44,480 nucleotides of DNA from Actinoplanes utahensis (GCF_016862455.1 NZ_BOMZ01000059.1:1-44480); one strand, 5' to 3'; positions 7,527 to 15,993 are shown, numbered from the stretch's first letter. Numbers and translations are program-made. Notes: generated by a model not told the origin, from the letters alone.

Positions 7527-8474
7527 GTGACGCTGACCATCGGAATCGACGTCGGCGGCACCAAGGTCGCCGGTGGTGTGGTCGACGAGCAGGGCAACGT
7601 GCTCGCCTCTAACCGCCGGCCCACGCCGGCGGACGACCCCGCCGGCACCCGGGACACGATCGTCGAGGTGGCCGCCGAGCTGGTGGCGCAGTACCCGGAG
7701 GCGGCCGCGATCGGGATCGGCGCCGCCGCGTGGATCGACGCCGCCGGCTCGACCGTGCTCTTCGCGCCGAACCTGGCCTGGCGCGACGAGCCGCTGCAGG
7801 CCTACGTGAGCAAGGCCACGAACCTGCCGGTCGTGCTGGACAACGACGCCAACGTCGCCGCCTGGGCCGAGTTCCGCTTCGGCGTGGCCGCGCACGCCGA
7901 CTCGATGGTGATGATCACCGTCGGCACCGGCATCGGCGGCGCGATCGTGGTGAACGGGCAGTTGTGGCGGGGTGCCAACGGCATCGCCGCCGAGCTCGGG
8001 CACATCCAGTCGGTGCCGGACGGGCATCCGTGCGGCTGCGGCCGGCTGGGGTGCCTGGAGCAGTACGCGAGCGGCAACGCGCTGGTCCGCTTCGGCCGGG
8101 CCGGGGCGCGCCAGGAGCCGGAACGGGCCGCCACGCTGCTCGGGCTGGCCGGTGGCGACGCGCTGGCCATCACCGGCCGGCAGATCACCGAGGCGGCGCG
8201 GGCCGGTGACGGGGTCGCGATGGACGCCTTCGCCCAGGTCGGCTACTGGCTCGGGGTGGCGCTGGCCGACCTGGCACAGAGCCTCGACCCGCAGCTGATG
8301 GTGATCGGCGGCGGGGTGATCGACGCGGGCCCGCTGCTGATGGGCCCGATCGAACGGGCGTACCGGGATCAGCTCGCCAACCGGGACCGTTTCCCGGTGG
8401 CCGCGATCCACGCCGCCCGGATGGGCAACGCGGCCGGCGTGGTCGGCGCGGCCGACCTGGCCCGACGCGCCTGA
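7527..8474 (+). CDS. glcK: ROK-family glucokinase
   Basis: The 315-residue protein phosphorylates glucose with ATP and is the likely main glucokinase. It has the phosphate-1 motif IGIDVGGTKVAGG at the N-terminus, catalytic DNDANVAAWAE (about residue 108), glycine-rich VGTGIGGAIVV, and the ROK zinc site GHIQ...CGCGRLGCLEQ. There is no helix-turn-helix, which separates it from the ROK repressor at 22344. The GTG start is supported by AGAGGGG about 10 bases upstream. In Streptomyces the orthologue also mediates carbon catabolite repression; that role here is inference. Confidence 0.93.
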   Translation: MTLTIGIDVGGTKVAGGVVDEQGNVLASNRRPTPADDPAGTRDTIVEVAAELVAQYPEAAAIGIGAAAWIDAAGSTVLFAPNLAWRDEPLQAYVSKATNLPVVLDNDANVAAWAEFRFGVAAHADSMVMITVGTGIGGAIVVNGQLWRGANGIAAELGHIQSVPDGHPCGCGRLGCLEQYASGNALVRFGRAGARQEPERAATLLGLAGGDALAITGRQITEAARAGDGVAMDAFAQVGYWLGVALADLAQSLDPQLMVIGGGVIDAGPLLMGPIERAYRDQLANRDRFPVAAIHAARMGNAAGVVGAADLARRA

Positions 8475-8484
8475 GGCGGCCGGG

Positions 8485-9162
8485 ATGTCCGGGGTTCCGC
8501 TGCGGGTGGTCAGCTACAACGTCCACGGGTTGCGGGACGATCGGGCCGCGCTGGTCGGCCTGATCCGTGACCTGGCCCCGGACGTCCTGGTGGTGCAGGA
8601 GGCGCCGCGCCGGTTCCGGTGGCGGCAGAAGTGCGCGCTGCTCGCCTCCGAGACCGGCCTGGTGGTGGCCGCCGGTGGGCTGCCGTCGCTGGGCAACCTG
8701 CTGCTGGTGAGCCTGCGGGTGGCGATCCGGCGGACCTGGTGCATGCGCTATCCGCTGACGCCGGGACGGCATCTGCGCGGCGCGGTGTTCGCGCAGGGCG
8801 CGGTCCGCGGCGCGGCGTTCACCGTCTCCGGGTCGCATCTGGCCACCGACCCGGCCGAACGGCCCGCCCAGGCCGCGCACTGGAAAGCCGAGCTGGACAC
8901 CGTGACCGGCCCGGCGATCGTGGCGGCCGACCTGAACGAGGGGCCGGGCGGTGGCGCCTGGCGGACGGTGGAGGACGGGCTGCTCGGCTCGTCCGAGGAC
9001 GTGCCCACCTTTCCGGCGACGGTGCCCAGCCGGCGGATCGACGCGCTGTTCGTCACCCCGGACATCGCCATCGAGAAGTACGAGATCGTCGGGACCGACC
9101 GGGCCCGCGTCGCGAGCGATCATCTGCCGATCGTCGCGGACCTTTTGCTCCCTTCCTCCTAA
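8485..9162 (+). CDS. Endonuclease/exonuclease/phosphatase-fold protein
   Basis: The 225-residue protein contains the metal-dependent EEP motifs in order: SYNVHGLRD (Asn), VVQEAP (Glu), VSGSHLATD, ADLNEGP (Asp-Leu-Asn) and SDHLPIVADL (Asp-His). All catalytic positions are present, so it should be an active phosphodiesterase or phosphatase. The family spans nucleases, sphingomyelinases and inositol phosphatases, and the substrate cannot be told from sequence. It begins 10 bp after glcK behind GAGGCGG. No signal peptide is visible. Confidence 0.85.
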   Translation: MSGVPLRVVSYNVHGLRDDRAALVGLIRDLAPDVLVVQEAPRRFRWRQKCALLASETGLVVAAGGLPSLGNLLLVSLRVAIRRTWCMRYPLTPGRHLRGAVFAQGAVRGAAFTVSGSHLATDPAERPAQAAHWKAELDTVTGPAIVAADLNEGPGGGAWRTVEDGLLGSSEDVPTFPATVPSRRIDALFVTPDIAIEKYEIVGTDRARVASDHLPIVADLLLPSS

Positions 9163-9187
9163 GCGCGGCATCTGCAAGGATCGCCGG

Positions 9188-10501
9188 GTGCAAGACTCCC
9201 CGGACCTCGGCGACCGTGGCGGCGCGGTGTGCGTCATCGGCGCCGGAGCGAGCGGTCTGACCGCCGTGAAGAACCTGCGTGAGCAGGGCTTCGCGGTCGA
9301 CTGCTACGAGCGTGAGACCTCCGTCGGCGGCGCCTGGAACTGGCGGCACGACCGCAGCCCGGTCTATGCCGGGGCGCATGTGATCTCGTCGCGGCCGCTC
9401 ACCGAGTTCCCCGACTTCCCGATGCCGGACACCTGGCCGGACTATCCGCACCACAGCCAGATCCTGGAGTACCTGGAGCGGTACGCGGCGCACTTCGAGC
9501 TCGGCGACGACATCTGGTTCGGCATGGAGGTCGCCTCGATCGAGCCGGCCGGGGACGGCCGCTGGGACGTGACCATCCGGTCCACCGGCGGCGGCTCGTC
9601 GCGGGTGCAGCGGTACGCGGCCGTGGTGATCGCCAACGGGCACAACTGGTCGCCGGTCAGCCCGGAGATCCCGGGGGAGTTCGGCGGGCAGGTGATCCAT
9701 GCGAACGCGTACAAGGATCCGTCCCGGCTGCGCGGCCGCCGGGTGCTGGTGATCGGCGGCGGCAACACCGGCTGCGACATCGCGGTCGAGGCGGCCCAGC
9801 ACGCCGACCGGGTGTGGCATTCGACCCGGCGCGGCTACTGGTACGCCCCGAAGTACCTCGGCACCCGCCCCGCCGACCAGGCGCGACCGCGCCGCGGGCC
9901 GGCCTGGTGGCGGCAGTGGCGCTACCGCCGGGCGGCCGCCGACCTGACCCGCTGGGGCGTCCCCGCCCCGGACCACCCGCCGTTCGCGAGCCACCCGGTG
10001 GTCAACGGCCTGCTGCCGCACTATCTCGGGCACGGCCGGATCGAGCCGGTCGGCGACGTGACCCGGTACGACGGCGCGGCGGTGGAACTGGCCGACGGCC
10101 GTCGTATCGAGCCGAACCTGGTGATCACCGCGACCGGTTACCGTCCCCGGTTCGACTTCGCCGCCCCCGAGTTGCTGGACACCGACGAGCACGGCCGCCC
10201 GGACCTGCACCTGCACACCTTCGCCCGCCGGCACCCGACGCTCGCGGTGGTCGGCCTGGTGCAGCCGGACAGCGGGATCTTCCCCCTCGCGCACTGGCAG
10301 AGCGTCGCGGTGGCCCGCTGGCTGCGGCTGCGCGTCACCGACCCGGAGAAGGCCGCCGCCGTGCAGCGCGAGGAGTCGCAGCGCCCGCCGGCGTCCTGGT
10401 CACGGCGTCCGGTGATCCCCACCCGGCGGCACTGGTTCGAGGTCGGTCACGTGGACTACCTGCGTGCCGTCGAGAGCCTTCTGGCCCGGATGGCGGCATG
10501 A
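9188..10501 (+). CDS. Flavin-containing monooxygenase
   Basis: The 437-residue protein has the FAD-binding Rossmann motif VIGAGASGLTAVKNL near the N-terminus, the FMO identifying motif FGGQVIHANAY (FxGxxxHxxxY), and the NADPH-binding motif VIGGGNTGCDIA. ATGYRP lies near the C-terminal third. Together these indicate an NADPH-dependent class B flavoprotein monooxygenase acting on nucleophilic N or S atoms or on ketones. The GTG start at 9188 begins a sensible N-terminus; the open frame extends to 8951 but overlaps the EEP gene. The stop overlaps the next start as ATGA, so translation is probably coupled. Confidence 0.9.
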   Translation: MQDSPDLGDRGGAVCVIGAGASGLTAVKNLREQGFAVDCYERETSVGGAWNWRHDRSPVYAGAHVISSRPLTEFPDFPMPDTWPDYPHHSQILEYLERYAAHFELGDDIWFGMEVASIEPAGDGRWDVTIRSTGGGSSRVQRYAAVVIANGHNWSPVSPEIPGEFGGQVIHANAYKDPSRLRGRRVLVIGGGNTGCDIAVEAAQHADRVWHSTRRGYWYAPKYLGTRPADQARPRRGPAWWRQWRYRRAAADLTRWGVPAPDHPPFASHPVVNGLLPHYLGHGRIEPVGDVTRYDGAAVELADGRRIEPNLVITATGYRPRFDFAAPELLDTDEHGRPDLHLHTFARRHPTLAVVGLVQPDSGIFPLAHWQSVAVARWLRLRVTDPEKAAAVQREESQRPPASWSRRPVIPTRRHWFEVGHVDYLRAVESLLARMAA

Positions 10502-11178
10502 GCGAACGACGGAAGTTCCGGCCGCCACGGTTCGGATCGCCGATCTTCGGCGAGAGGGGGCCGGCCGAGATGAGTGAGATCCTTCGGTACGAGGACTGGT
10601 CCGACCCGGTGCCCGCCGCGGACCGCGAGGTCGTCTCGAGGCTGCCGGACGACGACGCGGGCCGCCCGCCGCTGCTGTTCGTGCCCGGCCACGGCCACGG
10701 CGCCGCGGTGTTCGCCGAGCACTGGCTCGGCCATGCGGCGGGCCGCGGCTTCCCGTCCCACGCCGTGACCCCGCGGCCCGGCGGCGACCTGCGTGCCCGG
10801 GTTCACGACGTGGTGCAGGTGGCGGCCGGGTTACCCCGCCGGACGGTGCTGATCGGTCACGGGACCGGCGGCCGGGTGGTGGCCGGGGCGCTGGGCCGTT
10901 ACCCGGCCCGCGCGGCGGTCCTGGTCGCTCCGGTGCTGGCGGGCCGGATCCCGCCGGCCGGGCGGGTCCGGCTGCCGGACCCGGTCGGCGGCCCGCCGAT
11001 GCTCGTCGTGGGCAGCCCGGACGATTCTGTGGTGACCCGGCCCGCCCTGGACCGCGCCGCCGCCCGGTACGGGGTCGCGCCCCTGCTCTTCCCCGGCATG
11101 GGCCACGACCTGATGCTGGAGACGAGCTGGGCCGAGCCGATCGACGCGATCCTGGACTGGCTGCTCAAGGAGCTGTGA
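10498..11178 (+). CDS. Alpha/beta-hydrolase-fold protein lacking the nucleophile Ser
   Basis: The 226-residue protein has the fold's early strand LLFVPGHGHGAAVFAEHW, the nucleophile-elbow region VLIGHGTGGRVVAGAL, the acid strand MLVVGSPDDSVV and the C-terminal His in GMGHDLM. The elbow reads G-H-G-T-G where G-x-S-x-G is expected, so the catalytic serine is Gly. It may be inactive, use the adjacent Thr, or serve as a binding partner for the coupled monooxygenase. The ATGA overlap supports start 10498; ATG 10570 with GAGAGGGGG upstream is a credible alternative. Its end overlaps convergent otsA by 14 bp. Confidence 0.85.
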   Translation: MSERRKFRPPRFGSPIFGERGPAEMSEILRYEDWSDPVPAADREVVSRLPDDDAGRPPLLFVPGHGHGAAVFAEHWLGHAAGRGFPSHAVTPRPGGDLRARVHDVVQVAAGLPRRTVLIGHGTGGRVVAGALGRYPARAAVLVAPVLAGRIPPAGRVRLPDPVGGPPMLVVGSPDDSVVTRPALDRAAARYGVAPLLFPGMGHDLMLETSWAEPIDAILDWLLKEL

Positions 11179-12580
11179 GCCGGTCCGCCAGCCGTCCGGT
11201 GTGGTCGAGCGCGCTCAGGTAGGCCCGCGCCCACGCCATGATGTCGTGGGTGGCCAGGTGCCGGCGCATCGCGGTCATCCGGGCGGTCAGGTCGGCGCTG
11301 TCCGCCTCCATCGCCTGCAGCAGGGTGTCCTTGAGCCCGTCGACGTCGTGCGGGTTCACCAGGAAGGCCTGTTCCAGTTCGGCGGCGGCCCCGGCGAACT
11401 CGCTGAGCACCAGGGCTCCCGCGCCGTCCTCGCGGGCCGCCACGAACTCCTTGGCGACCAGGTTCATCCCGTCGCGCAGCGGGGTCACCACCATCACGTC
11501 GGCGGTCCGGTAGAGGGCGGCGAGCTGGGAGCGGGTGAACGGCTGATTCAGGTAGTGGATGGCGGGCTCGCCGACCCGGCCGTACTCGCCGTTGATCCGG
11601 CCGACCTCTCCCTCGATCCGGTCACGCAGGCCCTGATAGCTCTCCACCCGTTCCCGGCTGGGCACCGCCACCTGCACCATCACGGTGTCCCGCACCTTCA
11701 CGAACCCGTCGCGCAGCAGCTCGCTGTAGGCCGTGAGCCGGTGTTCGATGCCCTTGGTGTAGTCGAGGCGGTCCACGCTGAGCAGCACCCGTTTCGGCTC
11801 GCCCAGGCTGTGCCGCAGCTGTTCGGCCTGACTGACCACGTCCGGCCGGGTGGCCAGCGCCCGCATCTCGGCGACGTCGATGGAGACCGGGAACGCGCCG
11901 GTCCGCACGGTCCGCCCGTCGACGGTGATGGCGTCGTCGGTGGCCCGGGCCCCGAGCAGTTTCTGCGCCAGCTGGGCGACGTTGTGGGCGGCCTGCTCGC
12001 GCTGGAAGCCGACCAGGTCGGCCCCGAGCATCCCGCGCAGCAGCTCGACGCGCCGGGGCAGCTGCATGTAGAGCTCCGGCGGCGGGAACGGCACGTGCAT
12101 GAAGAACCCGATCAGCAGGTCCGGCCGTAGGTCGCGGAGCATCCCCGGGACGAGCTGGAGGTGGTAGTCCTGCACCCAGACGGCGGCGCCCGGCTCGGCC
12201 ACCTCGGCGGCGGCCTCGGCGAACCGCCGGTTGACCGCCCGGTACGTCTCCCACCAGCCCCGGTCGAAGGTCGGCTGCTGCACCGCGTCGTGGTAGAGCG
12301 GCCACAGGGTCGAGTTGGCGAACCCCTCGTAATAGCCCCGCAGCTCGTCCCCGGTCAGTGGCACGGGCCGTAACCGCAGGCTGCCGACATCGGGCAGGGC
12401 CGGCGCCGGGCCCATTCCGCCGCCCCAGCCGACCCACGTGGCCGGGGTCTGCTCCAGGATCGCGTGCAGGGCGCTGGCCAGGCCGCCGGGACTGCGGCGC
12501 CACTCACAGGCTCCGTCCGGAGCGGTGCTGTCATCCAGGGGCAGGCGATTGGCGATGACGACGAGCGAACTCTGACGCAT
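11165..12580 (-). CDS. otsA: Trehalose-6-phosphate synthase
   Basis: The 471-residue GT20 glycosyltransferase transfers glucose from an NDP-glucose to glucose-6-phosphate, making trehalose-6-phosphate for osmoprotection. Visible are the N-terminal VVIANRLP, the glycine loop SPGGLASAL, WVQDYHLQLVPGMLR, LLSVDRLDYTKGI in the acceptor/donor cleft, and the C-terminal LRDGMNLVAKEF donor site. Length is normal for the family. The start is ATG 12580, since TAACCT lies 6 nt upstream; GTG 12583 would add one residue. No otsB phosphatase is in the window. Confidence 0.95.
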   Translation of the reverse strand: MRQSSLVVIANRLPLDDSTAPDGACEWRRSPGGLASALHAILEQTPATWVGWGGGMGPAPALPDVGSLRLRPVPLTGDELRGYYEGFANSTLWPLYHDAVQQPTFDRGWWETYRAVNRRFAEAAAEVAEPGAAVWVQDYHLQLVPGMLRDLRPDLLIGFFMHVPFPPPELYMQLPRRVELLRGMLGADLVGFQREQAAHNVAQLAQKLLGARATDDAITVDGRTVRTGAFPVSIDVAEMRALATRPDVVSQAEQLRHSLGEPKRVLLSVDRLDYTKGIEHRLTAYSELLRDGFVKVRDTVMVQVAVPSRERVESYQGLRDRIEGEVGRINGEYGRVGEPAIHYLNQPFTRSQLAALYRTADVMVVTPLRDGMNLVAKEFVAAREDGAGALVLSEFAGAAAELEQAFLVNPHDVDGLKDTLLQAMEADSADLTARMTAMRRHLATHDIMAWARAYLSALDHTGRLADRLTAP

Positions 12581-12586
12581 CACTTT

Positions 12587-12592
12587 AGGTTA
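12587..12592 (-). promoter_or_regulatory. -10 box of otsA, leaderless
   Basis: TAACCT on the minus strand is 6 nt before the ATG at 12580. The box lies between otsA and the upstream membrane-protein gene, so otsA may have its own promoter despite the 34-bp gap. Confidence 0.5.
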
Positions 12593-12614
12593 CTGCGGCG
12601 ACACCGACCTCTGT

Positions 12615-13409
12615 CTATACGACGGCGCCGTCGTCGTCCTCGTCGTCCTCGTCGCCCGAGCGTAGGCGCCAGACCAGGGTGCCCGCCCCGCCGACGATCG
12701 CGGCGAAGCCCAGCAGCGTGACCGTGAACGAGTCGATCGGCAGCAACCACGGGCACAGGAACAGCACCAGGCCGGCCACCACCCCCAGCACGCCGGTGAC
12801 CGCGTATTTCGAGATGCGTGGCAGCGGCGGGGGAGGCGGCGGGATGTAGCGCTCCTCCTCGTCGGCCTCGTCGGGCGGCAGGTCGCCGCCGAACGTGTCC
12901 AGTCCGTAGAGGATCGAGGGCTCGTCCGGGGGGTCGGTGCGCCGGCGGTTGTGCGGCGTGCCCTCCTCGGTGACCGGCCGGGCCGGCTCCTGGCGCGGGG
13001 TGTCCTCAGCGGCCGGCCACGGTGGCGTCGACGCGTCGACCGTGGTGTGGAACCCGGCGACGATCTTGGCCCACTCGGCGTCCACCTCGGCCTGCGGCCG
13101 GGGCGCCGGCGCCGGCGGCGACGGTGGGGTGGGCGGTGCGCCGCCGGTCACCTTCTGCAGGTGCTCCTTGGCGGTCTCCAGGTGCGCCCGGTCCACGAAC
13201 AGCCGGTCGATCGGCCGTGCGGGCAACGTGGTCGCCCGCAGGATCGGGTTCAGATCGGCGGTCGGTTGCAGGTAGGCGGCGATGCCGCCGGCTGCCAGAA
13301 CGTCGAGCAGATGCTCGCCGATCCGAGGATCCACATCTCCCGCCGCCGCGTAGTCGGCGGCGTCAAGCCCATTGTCGCGCCGCCCACGACGGGCGCCACC
13401 CGCTGTCAC
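12615..13409 (-). CDS. Actinobacterial membrane protein with disordered N-half
   Basis: The 264-residue protein has a folded N-terminal region (about 1-85, containing DPRIGEHLLDVLAAGGIAAYLQP and DRLFVDRAHLETAKEHL), a Pro/Glu-rich disordered middle with a PPPPPP run, two transmembrane helices (about 195-215 and 222-245) and an acidic DEDDEDDD tail. Function is unknown. Start GTG 13409 has GAGGGGG a suitable distance upstream; the open frame extends to 13535 but those residues are Arg-rich and out of character. It is divergent from the acyltransferase. Confidence 0.8.
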   Translation of the reverse strand: MTAGGARRGRRDNGLDAADYAAAGDVDPRIGEHLLDVLAAGGIAAYLQPTADLNPILRATTLPARPIDRLFVDRAHLETAKEHLQKVTGGAPPTPPSPPAPAPRPQAEVDAEWAKIVAGFHTTVDASTPPWPAAEDTPRQEPARPVTEEGTPHNRRRTDPPDEPSILYGLDTFGGDLPPDEADEEERYIPPPPPPLPRISKYAVTGVLGVVAGLVLFLCPWLLPIDSFTVTLLGFAAIVGGAGTLVWRLRSGDEDDEDDDGAVV

Positions 13410-13477
13410 CGATGCACACCCCCTCGCCCGACCGTGCCTTGAATGGTGACACGGCAGGCGCCTGTTGCGGGAGTGCG

Positions 13478-13507
13478 TTGTGACGCGCCGCCCCCGCTTC
13501 GTACGCT
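13478..13507 (+). promoter_or_regulatory. Promoter of the acyltransferase gene
   Basis: TTGTGA (13478-13483) and TACGCT (13502-13507) are separated by 18 bp, close to the housekeeping sigma consensus. The predicted transcription start is near 13514, leaving a leader of about 40 nt that contains the GAAAGGA ribosome binding site. Confidence 0.5.
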
Positions 13508-13552
13508 TCCTGTCGCCCCGGACGCCCGGTGGCATCCGTCGAAAGGACGTCA

Positions 13553-14227
13553 GTGTTCTACTGGCTGCTGAAGTTGGTGGTCCTCGGGCCGCTGCTGAGA
13601 CTGGTCTTCCGCCCCAAGGTGGAGGGCTTGCGGAACGTGCCCCGCTCCGGCCCGGTGATCCTGGCCTGCAACCACCTCTCGTTCTCCGACTCGATCTTCA
13701 CCCCTCTGATCATGAAGCGGAAAGTGACCTTCGTCGCCAAGGCCGAATACTTCACCGGCAAGGGGATCAAGGGCTGGTTCTCCCGGATGTTCTTCACCGG
13801 CGCGGGGACCATCCCGGTGGACCGTTCGGGCGGACAGGCGGCCCAGGCGGCTCTGGACACGCTGCTGCGCGTGCTGCGCCAGGGCGACATCGCCGGCATC
13901 TACCCGGAGGGCACCCGCTCGCCCGACGGGCGGCTGTACCGCGGCAAGACCGGGGTGGCCCGGCTGGCGCTGGAGAGCGGCGCCCCGGTCGTGCCGGTGG
14001 CGCTGCTGAACACCGACGAGATCCAGCCGACCGGCACGCTGATCCCGGCGGTGAAGCGGGTCCGGATCCGGATCGGCGAGCCGCTCGACTTCTCCCGGTA
14101 CGCCGATCAGAAGGGCGACCGTTTCGTCGAGCGGGCCATCACCGACGAGATCATGTACGAGCTGATGGCCCTGTCCGGCCGCGAGTACGTCGACGTCTAC
14201 GCCTCGACGCTGAAGGCGGCCGCCTAG
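13553..14227 (+). CDS. 1-acyl-sn-glycerol-3-phosphate acyltransferase (PlsC family)
   Basis: The 224-residue membrane-associated enzyme transfers an acyl chain to lysophosphatidic acid or a related lysolipid. It has an N-terminal hydrophobic anchor, catalytic NHLSFSD (NHx4D), the substrate-binding GTIPVDRSG, and the YPEGTRSPDG block. All active-site residues are present. Start GTG 13553 is chosen for GAAAGGA 5 nt upstream; GTG 13529 would add 8 residues. Its stop codon shares the palindrome CTAG with the stop of the convergent Crp gene. Confidence 0.9.
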   Translation: MFYWLLKLVVLGPLLRLVFRPKVEGLRNVPRSGPVILACNHLSFSDSIFTPLIMKRKVTFVAKAEYFTGKGIKGWFSRMFFTGAGTIPVDRSGGQAAQAALDTLLRVLRQGDIAGIYPEGTRSPDGRLYRGKTGVARLALESGAPVVPVALLNTDEIQPTGTLIPAVKRVRIRIGEPLDFSRYADQKGDRFVERAITDEIMYELMALSGREYVDVYASTLKAAA

Positions 14228-14913
14228 CCCTGCATCCCCGCGCGGCGGCGGAGGGCCTGCACGTCGGTGACGACGATGCGCCGGCCCTCGGTGCGCAGCC
14301 AGCCCCGGCTCGCGAAGGAGCCGATCGCCTGGTTGACGCTCTGCCGGGAGCCGCCGGCCATCTCGGCGAGCTGGCTCTGGTTGAGCTCGATGGTGATCAT
14401 CGGCGCCTGGCTCTCGCCGGAGAGCCGGACCAGGGTCTTCGCGACCCGGCCGGGCAGGTCGAGGAAGACGTGATCGGCGTTCTGCTCGGTGAGCCGGCGG
14501 ATCAGGCCGCCGACCGAGCGCATCACCGCGTCCAGGATGCGCGGGTTGGAGTGGACCAGCTCCATGAAGGCGACCCGGGACAGCGAGAGCGCCTGTGAGT
14601 CCTCGATGGCCTCGGCCGAGGCGCTGCGGGTCGAGGCGTCCAGCAGGGACACCTCGCCGAGCACGTCGGGCGGGCGGACCACGGTGAGGACCGCACGCTC
14701 ACCGGTCGGCGCGGTCCGGAACACGGCGACGGCGCCCCGCTTCATGATGATCAGCGAGTCGCCGGGGTCGTGCTCGACGAAGATGATCTGGCCCTTGCGG
14801 TAGTGCCGTGGGACGGCAGCGGCGATGACGCGCTGGCGAACCTCCGGCTCCAGCCCGGCGAACATGTCCACGCCGGTTAAGGCGTCGCCGGGATCCGGCA
14901 TGCGATGGTCCAC
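14224..14913 (-). CDS. crp: Crp/Fnr-family transcriptional regulator
   Basis: The 229-residue protein has an N-terminal cyclic-nucleotide-binding domain (about 20-135, with GEVSLLDASTRSASAEA corresponding to the phosphate-binding cassette) and a C-terminal winged helix (LAEMAGGSRQSVNQAIGSF as the HTH). It closely resembles the global cAMP receptor protein of Micromonosporaceae. Start GTG 14913 is chosen because GGGGGAGGG sits just upstream and it gives the familiar MDHRMPDPGDALTGVDMF beginning; the frame remains open to 15084 with poor sequence. The effector, probably cAMP, is inferred from the family. Confidence 0.92.
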   Translation of the reverse strand: MDHRMPDPGDALTGVDMFAGLEPEVRQRVIAAAVPRHYRKGQIIFVEHDPGDSLIIMKRGAVAVFRTAPTGERAVLTVVRPPDVLGEVSLLDASTRSASAEAIEDSQALSLSRVAFMELVHSNPRILDAVMRSVGGLIRRLTEQNADHVFLDLPGRVAKTLVRLSGESQAPMITIELNQSQLAEMAGGSRQSVNQAIGSFASRGWLRTEGRRIVVTDVQALRRRAGMQG

Positions 14914-15138
14914 GGCGCTATCCCTCCCCCGGTGGGGACCGCGTCGGACGTGGCCCGGCGCCGGCCCCACGACGCGAACGATCACTCTTAGCACGAAGCG
15001 TGCCTCGAACGCCATTTTCAAAACGGACATCGAAGCAGTCCTCGTACGATCATGTCCCTTCGATAGCGTTCTGTAAACCGTCAATCTCTCTGAGTGACTA
15101 TCGCCCTCGCTGTCCGTCGCTTTGGCGGCTTGTGTCGA

Positions 15139-15144
15139 GATAAT
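15139..15144 (+). promoter_or_regulatory. -10 box of APH-like gene, leaderless
   Basis: GATAAT is 6 nt before the ATG at 15151, with no Shine-Dalgarno. The rest of the 237-bp region between the divergent Crp and APH-like genes shows no strong palindrome that I could identify. Confidence 0.5.
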
Positions 15145-15150
15145 CCCGCG

Positions 15151-15993
15151 ATGCCGGATGATGACTTCCTTCGATCGCTCCTACGGGACCAGTGGCACCT
15201 CGTCCCGTCCGGAATGACCGGGCTGCCGCTGACCCTGATGTCGCGGGGCTGGGAGTTCACCACGGGCGGTGAACCGCATCTGCTGCTGCTCGCCGAGACC
15301 GCGTCCCGGCAGCCCCTGGAGGCCGGCCTGGCGGCGGCGCTGCACCTGCGTGGCACCCGGATCGCCGCCGGGGAACCCGTCCGGACCCTCGGCGGCGCGC
15401 TGACCGTGGCGACGCCGGACGGGGCGGCCGCCGTTCTGCGCCGGATCCCGGGCCGCCGCCTGAGCGGCCGGGACCCGATCGACCAGCAGTGGTGGGGCGA
15501 GCGCCTGGGCGTCGTACACCAGGCCCTCCGGGATTTCCGGCACCCCGGCCTGCGTCCCTGGCGGCTGCCCGCCCCGGCCACCGCCCATCCGGCAGCCGCG
15601 CCCTGGCTCCGCGCCGCGGTCGTCGCGACCACCCGGCTCACCGTGACCGACCAGCTCACCTACGGGGTGCTGCACGGCGATCCGGAGCCGGGGGCGTTCG
15701 TGCTGGACCCGGCGACCGGGCGGACCGGGCTGCTGCACTGCGGGGCGAGCGGCACCGGCCCGCTGGTCTACGACGTGGCCGCCGCGGTGGCCTACGCCGG
15801 CGGGCCGGAACGCTGCGCCGAGTTGCTCGACGGCTACCGTGCGACCGGGCCGGTCGGCGCCGACGAACTGGACGCCGCCCTGCCCGTGCTGCTGAGACTG
15901 CGGTGGGCGATGCTTGCCGACAGTGCCGCGCGCCGGGGGTGCCCGGAGACGCTGACCTCGGCCAGGGAGGCCCTGGAGTCCATGCCCGGATGA
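15151..15993 (+). CDS. Aminoglycoside-phosphotransferase-fold protein with degraded catalytic motifs
   Basis: The 280-residue protein has the layout of APH/choline-kinase-like enzymes: an N-lobe ending near VAAVLRRIPGRRL-type strand, and a C-lobe with YGVLHGDPEPGAFVLD and GLLHCGASGTGPLVYDVAAAVAY. The Brenner motif HGDxxxxN reads HGDPEPGA (Asn to Ala), and the metal-binding Asp of the IDW/IDF motif is His in LLHC. The HGD aspartate remains. It is therefore probably a pseudokinase or has a changed chemistry. The exoribonuclease gene follows after 22 bp. Confidence 0.7.
   Translation: MPDDDFLRSLLRDQWHLVPSGMTGLPLTLMSRGWEFTTGGEPHLLLLAETASRQPLEAGLAAALHLRGTRIAAGEPVRTLGGALTVATPDGAAAVLRRIPGRRLSGRDPIDQQWWGERLGVVHQALRDFRHPGLRPWRLPAPATAHPAAAPWLRAAVVATTRLTVTDQLTYGVLHGDPEPGAFVLDPATGRTGLLHCGASGTGPLVYDVAAAVAYAGGPERCAELLDGYRATGPVGADELDAALPVLLRLRWAMLADSAARRGCPETLTSAREALESMPG

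Noticed and set aside
6267..8411. 714-residue leftward frame opposite the SRPBCC gene, the Cys-motif gene and glcK
   Set aside because: It runs antisense to three recognisable genes and has low-complexity Gly/Arg/His-rich content.
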